Positions 58,593-64,000 of a stretch of 64,000 bases of DNA are shown here, one piece after another. The stretch spans positions 7,998,001 through 8,062,000 of the forward strand of contig NC_052116.1 in the NCBI RefSeq assembly GCF_012273895.1, written 5' to 3'. The translations under genes were made by a program, and so were the position numbers. Each line of letters starts with the position of its first letter. Positions within the stretch are counted from its first letter, which is position 1. Under the pieces are notes generated by a model. That model searched no databases, was not told where the DNA came from, and worked only from the letters and a program-made list of their open reading frames with translations. This DNA is from Zerene cesonia. Taxonomy: Eukaryota; Arthropoda; Insecta; Lepidoptera; Pieridae.

Positions 58593-61500
58593 TTTTTCCA
58601 ACATTAAACTTTGATTAAATATTATTTTGCGTTAAATATCTCTAATAAAGTTTTGATTACTCAAAGGTATTTGAGAAACAGCTTGGTTTATATATAATTA
58701 ATCAGAATTCCTGCAACATTTAATAAAAGACAAATAATTATTCCTCAGTTATTATTAACGTTCCTCTTTTAAGATTTCCGCATTACATGCCGTAAAACAT
58801 AATTAGGTCACATACAAAGGAAATGAGTGGAATATAAACGAGATATTTAGTTAATTTTGTTTGCGTATTTTCACGAATACGTTGTTACGCAAAGTCAAAA
58901 ATCTCATTAATTTCATATCCCGCGCAATTCTCGGAATGTTAATATTTTACACGGGCTTGCGTTATGCCACTATCTTGATTTAAACATTACCTCGCTTGGC
59001 AAAACGGTTTGTTTGAGGTTTTTATGTTTTACAAATTCATTCACATATAAAACAGAAAACAATGTAATAAAGCTTCAATGACATCCCCTTTATATTGTTA
59101 TGCATGCTCCATTTCATCTTCACATAAATAAACGGTTCCTAAATAAGAAACAAGAAATTGGGCAATCGCAATATCAGATATTATACGATCCACCAGGCGC
59201 CCATAAGTAGGTGAGCATGTCACAAGGGGAAAAGGAAAAGATTACTTCCACGCAATCGCGCACGGCTACTAAAATAAACCTGTTTGATATTTATTTTATC
59301 CTAGTATCAATTTAATCGGGATAAAGAGCATCGCACTTTTAATACACGTATGGAAGCAGAAATATCTCTCTCTTTATATATCTCTAAATATCTCTGCTTT
59401 GGAGTATTTACCGCACTAAGGTAGGATTCATTCATTTGAAACTAATTGGTAATGTAATTTACCAATTTCACACTTCTTAGGTAGTGTTATAAAACGTTAA
59501 ATTACTCTCTCTCAAAGCAAACTTTTTTAAATTCATGGAATGTTTGAATTGTTTTCAACATGTGAACCATCAAATATTCAAATCAAATATTTTATTAAAT
59601 CAAAAAAAAAATCAAATGCAATAGCATTAAAGATCTAATTCCTCCCACGTCAATAATATCATTATAAACATACACTGACATAAAGTACTCTTCGCAGTTC
59701 TTAAATCTAGACCGTATTCTAGCCTATACCCACCTATCATTAAAATCCAGCACTAACATTACACGATCATTATCCACTGTTCCATTTCAAAAGCGTTTTA
59801 TTCACTCGCACATATGAATATGCCAGTGTTTAAATTCTAGGTCACAATATAGGGCGTGGCGGTACTAGCCTAGATTTATTTATTGTTCAATCGATAACAG
59901 GAAGTTTGATGACGCAAACATATATACAGAAACGTCTGTTGTTTTGTTATACAAACCTCTTCCTCCTTGCTTAATTCTTTATATTACTTCTATAAATAAG
60001 AAAGTTTGTGTGTGTGTGTTGTATGAATTGTGTGAATGTTCCTTGAAGTTTTAGTTTTTTTAGATACAAATATGAACTATGTTGATTGATTTTGGTATAC
60101 AAGTACCCAGCGGGCCGACCAGAGACAGCTGGAACTAGATCAATCATTGAATCACTAAATACAATAAAAAATATGAACCTAGAATATTTTCGTTTTAAGT
60201 CGGTTAAGTTCCATCCCTATGTCTATCCTTAAATGCATAGATATTTAAAACTACGCGTTACGTTTTGATGCGGGTTTGTCAATCCACACATTTCTCAACA
60301 TGCATAATTTTATACGTTCAAAAATTTTCAATTTACATACTCAAGATTCAGAATATGACTGAATTTAACTTCTTCGCTTCTGTTTACACTTTAAAGTGTG
60401 TTCTTGTGTGTGTTTAAAACACAAAACACATTATAATAGGATACTACTAAAACCAATTACGACGAGAAAAACGTTGCTGTAACAATAAGTACTGTCATAT
60501 AACTTTTACAACCCCGTTAATGTTAATTTGCGCAGTGAAATGTGACCCGGAGAATAAACAAAACAGAAATTCATTACGTCGGTCGTGTCGTATATAAATG
60601 GATATGTTTGATGAACAATGCGTATTATAATTTATTTTTCTTCATTAAAATACCACATTAGATTTGTTTTGATATTTTTCGGCGTATAAACCTAAGAGGT
60701 ATGGTAGGTATGTTGATGAAACTGTAATGATTTGAATTCATTCATTACAATTTTGCATGTTTTTCCAGTATCGGTATTCAATATCATTATTATATGTATA
60801 TACTTCTTTATTTGGCACATTCTGTAGTGAATAAAATAGTGGCCTAATGGATTCTAAATTGAATGATGTTACTAGATTAGAAGTGAAAACTTTTAGCCGC
60901 GTTGAGCTGGTAGGGACAATTTCATGGGTTTGCGTCACCGATATCCTCATGTTGTTAAATTTCAATTTTTATTGCTAAAAATCTCAAGTTAAAAGGTTTC
61001 ATATGTATCGGTAATCGCTGTGCCGCTTTTATAGAGGGCCAACTGGTTAGTACGTCTGCGACCAGCCTGTGCTTCGCCTATTGATTACCGATCACCCACG
61101 CCCATGGATATTAATTGCGTATTTGGGGTCTCTGTAGATGTGTCGCTTTTAAGGCGAAAATATGTGCGATAGGGACAGAAAAATAGATTAGAAAGAATGA
61201 GGAAAACAAAACGGGCCCCCGCACTATATAACCATTATAAAAAGCAGGTGTAGTAGAATTACAGATGTAATATTTACCCATAGGCTTTCAATTTGAAGGC
61301 CTAAAAATGTTGTTGAAATTTTTAATGTAACACGGTCTTGTCTGATTGTGTTCTCAATGAATCCTAAAACGATATACAAAAATAAGAAGACAATAAATCG
61401 TATGGTAATAAAATACAAGTCATTATAAGCAGTTAGACCGGTTGCAACACAGACCGAACAGATGCTTACAGTTTCAGTAATTGGAGCATATGATTCATAA

Positions 61501-62632
61501 CTTTTACAGATCTCATTTTGTTTAATACTTATATTCAATTGTATTTTTGTTCCCGATTTCCGCGTAGTTTTAAAGTTTTATTGGGACGGAAAGTTTCTTC
61601 ATTCGGTCAATAGACAACATTACATTTTGAAGTTTTTACAAAATTGATTTTACACTGCTAAGAATCGTATTTAAGATAGCTTTTTACACCCATTAACAAG
61701 ATAGTGTTTGTATATTATCTTATTTAATTTTATTTCGTTATTTATTCATAGAAGTAAATCACCTTTCTATAAAACAACCGACGACTTTTCTTTGGGACAC
61801 AAATTAACCAAGCAGGAATAGGACTTTAAAATCAATGATCTGAGTTCAAAATTCAGATTTACTTACTGTGGCATCTAGTAACGATAAATTTAAAATTAAA
61901 TAATGTGTCCAAACAAAAATTGGGGAGGTACTAATTTAGATTCTATCATGAGACTAAATAACAATCATTTCCTATGAAACACAAAAAGACTCACGTCAAT
62001 CGGTTGGAGACACACACAGTAATCAAGTATTTAAGGCAAAAAATAATTTCGCTGAATTGTGAACCTCAATTTTTGTGTACGTCGGTTTAAAATAAAGTTC
62101 AAACAAGTTTATTTATGTGATTAATAGAAATAATAAGACACCACCATCATTCGTAATTTTCTGTAACGTTTTCTCGCCTTAACCACTGACATCTTTGATA
62201 TTTGATAAGGATGTCATCTTTGCAACCAAAACCGTAAAATAAACCCTAATTTTCGGGAAATTCAAAAGCTCTTCGCATAATCATATCTTATCTGTCAGGT
62301 GGTTATGGCATAAGGTTGCAGGCGATAACCGCAGCAGTACATAGAGCACTGCCAACCAAATGTAAATGATTAACTCGGTAAGATATCAATCTGGCTGCGG
62401 GCCAAAACTTACCACCTGTAGTTGACATCTGTCTGGCGATACTAAACAACTAATGTGCAGGAAAATCGCTTGTGACAATTTATTATAGAAATATAACGAA
62501 ATCGCTTCTTAGTAGGTTAAATAAGACAGGATGATGTTTTGATTTATGACACTTAAAACGACTTCAGTTAGATGTATTATGAATAGTGCATTTGTCCTTG
62601 TATTGACTTGATTGACTATTGCACATAATATA

Positions 62633-62816
62633 ACTCTAGTATTCCGCCCGCGGCTTACTTTCTTGCTTGGTTTTCCCACCATGTTTCCGGGATGTTTCCC
62701 CACCGTTTTTTCGGGATAAAATCAATCCTGTACCAAATTTCATCCTAATTGGTTTAGTTAAGGCGTAAAGGAAAGACCGAGGGATAGAGTTATTTTCGCA
62801 TTTATTATATTAGTTT
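62633..62816 (-). mobile_element. Helitron-like copy
   Basis: attccgcccgcggcttactt at the CTAG side, tttcatcctaattggtttag in the middle and ttcgcatttattatattagt at the far end. Confidence 0.6.
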
Positions 62817-64000
62817 GTAAAAACACGATTAATTTTATAACTTATCTAAACAATGGCTTGAACCATTCCAATGCCGAGTTATCTCAGTAACATTTAAGAC
62901 TAAATCCTTCTCTCGTATTTACGGCTTAACATCATCCACATTATCATCTAACAATTACTTTAAGCATCTATTATTAACGTCGGTAAACCTGTATCTGTAT
63001 CTGTAATCATTGGTGATTTTACATCCGGTTATGAATACAAAATAAATAACTCCAACGGATGACTGTTTGATCGCGTCAAGTGCAATATAAGTGGGAATTG
63101 AGGACCCTTCCTGACGCTCGAGCGACACTCGCCGAGATAAAAGATGTAACTGCTCAGAATTGCTAGATTTGTCTTTGTTATATTTTTTGGGAGCTACCCC
63201 TGATGATCTTTTTCAGTTGTCCTCTTGTAACATAAAAATCTTATAAGAAATATTGTTAAAGTGTGTGCAATTATGAGCCCTTTAACTGGTGTATATATTG
63301 GGAAATGAATAACAGCCAATATGTATAATATAATATGTTCTTTAAAACTGGTCTTAGCAAATATTATGAATTTAGAAAATAAGCTTGTGTTGAAAGGATG
63401 GAAGGTGAATTTTTCCATTCTCGAAAAAGGAGGGTACTGTTTGTCCAGTCTACGCGACTGTCCTACAGGTAAGGCCCCAAATGATGTTGTCAGAAAGTTC
63501 TATATATTCTTAAGGACTGGAAAATTTTCGCTTGCGCGAGCCAGAGATGAGTATCTCTAAAAGCTCGTAGTTTGGAATCTGGATAATCTAAAAGGATATT
63601 TTTTATCTCGTATCCAATCAAAGTTTCTGCAGTGCAATGACATAACATTTTAGCACTTAAAAATAACGAATAAAACATCGCAGTCAGTACTTCTTAAATA
63701 ATATTATACATAGTTTAAAAATTTCCAACCAGGCGAACTCTCTCTATTAAATAGAAAAGTAATGTAGAATATAAAATGCGATATATCGTTTGTCACTTCT
63801 TACAAGTTGACAATAATGATATCCTATAAAATCCCGTCCACTCGTTGTATGAGCAATATAAATAAATGCAATTGAGTATTTCCAATAAACTCGTTATATT
63901 TTTCCAGTTTTCCAGCGTAGTTGTACAAAGTAAAGAGGTCTTAGAGCGAACAAAAGCTGTGTAATATAATAGACACTGCCACAAGCGCTATTACGTTCCT

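Larger units (their letters stand above)
46800..64000. other. Gene-free right end of the window
   Basis: Besides the listed elements I see only short frames without motifs. The one stretch worth a second look is 57718-57912. From about 59600 to 62600 I see nothing recognisable. Confidence 0.4.

Noticed and set aside
61224..61538. 104-codon hydrophobic minus-strand frame
   Set aside because: AT-rich sequence gives Ile/Leu/Phe-rich frames by chance; no splice context, no motif.

Overview
The window is nuclear DNA of an insect, most likely a moth or butterfly (Lepidoptera). It is strongly AT-rich, genes have many short exons split by kilobase introns, and there are dozens of copies of short repeats typical of lepidopteran genomes: Helitron-like elements running from TCCTACTAATATTATAAA to a GC-rich hairpin and CAGCTAG|T, tRNA-derived SINEs, and LINE/SINE tails with the GTTCATGGGCGGTGGT block. 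No bacterial, organellar or viral genes were seen.

Left part (1-6.6 kb): two adjacent plus-strand genes of the same unnamed family. The first is cut by the window edge; only its last exon, 1560-2765, is recognised. It carries a PAM2-like motif (LN..V..F.P, the poly(A)-binding-protein docking peptide) and two I(D/E)KVN.WLK repeats. The second, 4972-6591, is complete in four exons (301 aa). Both share an ISKLN block, an RN.AI..L block, an MFKR/TFKR...(S/T)PD block and a C-terminal YVPS..A.E..EKY..R...DIWT block, so they look like tandem paralogues. A perfect 22-bp inverted repeat covers the stop codon of the first gene.

Middle part (about 8.4-32 kb): one SLC23-type nucleobase/ascorbate transporter gene on the plus strand, with 13 coding exons that join in frame to 576 aa, plus a possible non-coding first exon near 8.4-8.5 kb. 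Its introns are full of repeats. A 1000-N assembly gap lies in intron 5 beside a Helitron-like copy. Just upstream of exon 5 there is a decayed partial copy of that exon, and several splice acceptors are crowded by microsatellites or SINEs.

Right part (32-64 kb): no gene I can support. It holds repeats: a 902-bp hAT-type non-autonomous transposon with a perfect 8-bp target duplication, a tiny LINE/SINE insertion with a 12-bp target duplication, tRNA-derived SINEs, a LINE C-terminal remnant, Helitron-like copies, two near-perfect hairpins and one GC-rich island at 38.5-38.7 kb that could be a promoter or first exon. It may be intergenic or the intron of a gene extending beyond the window.

All calls come from reading the sequence by eye and from remembered family features. 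No alignment, RNA or database search was run.
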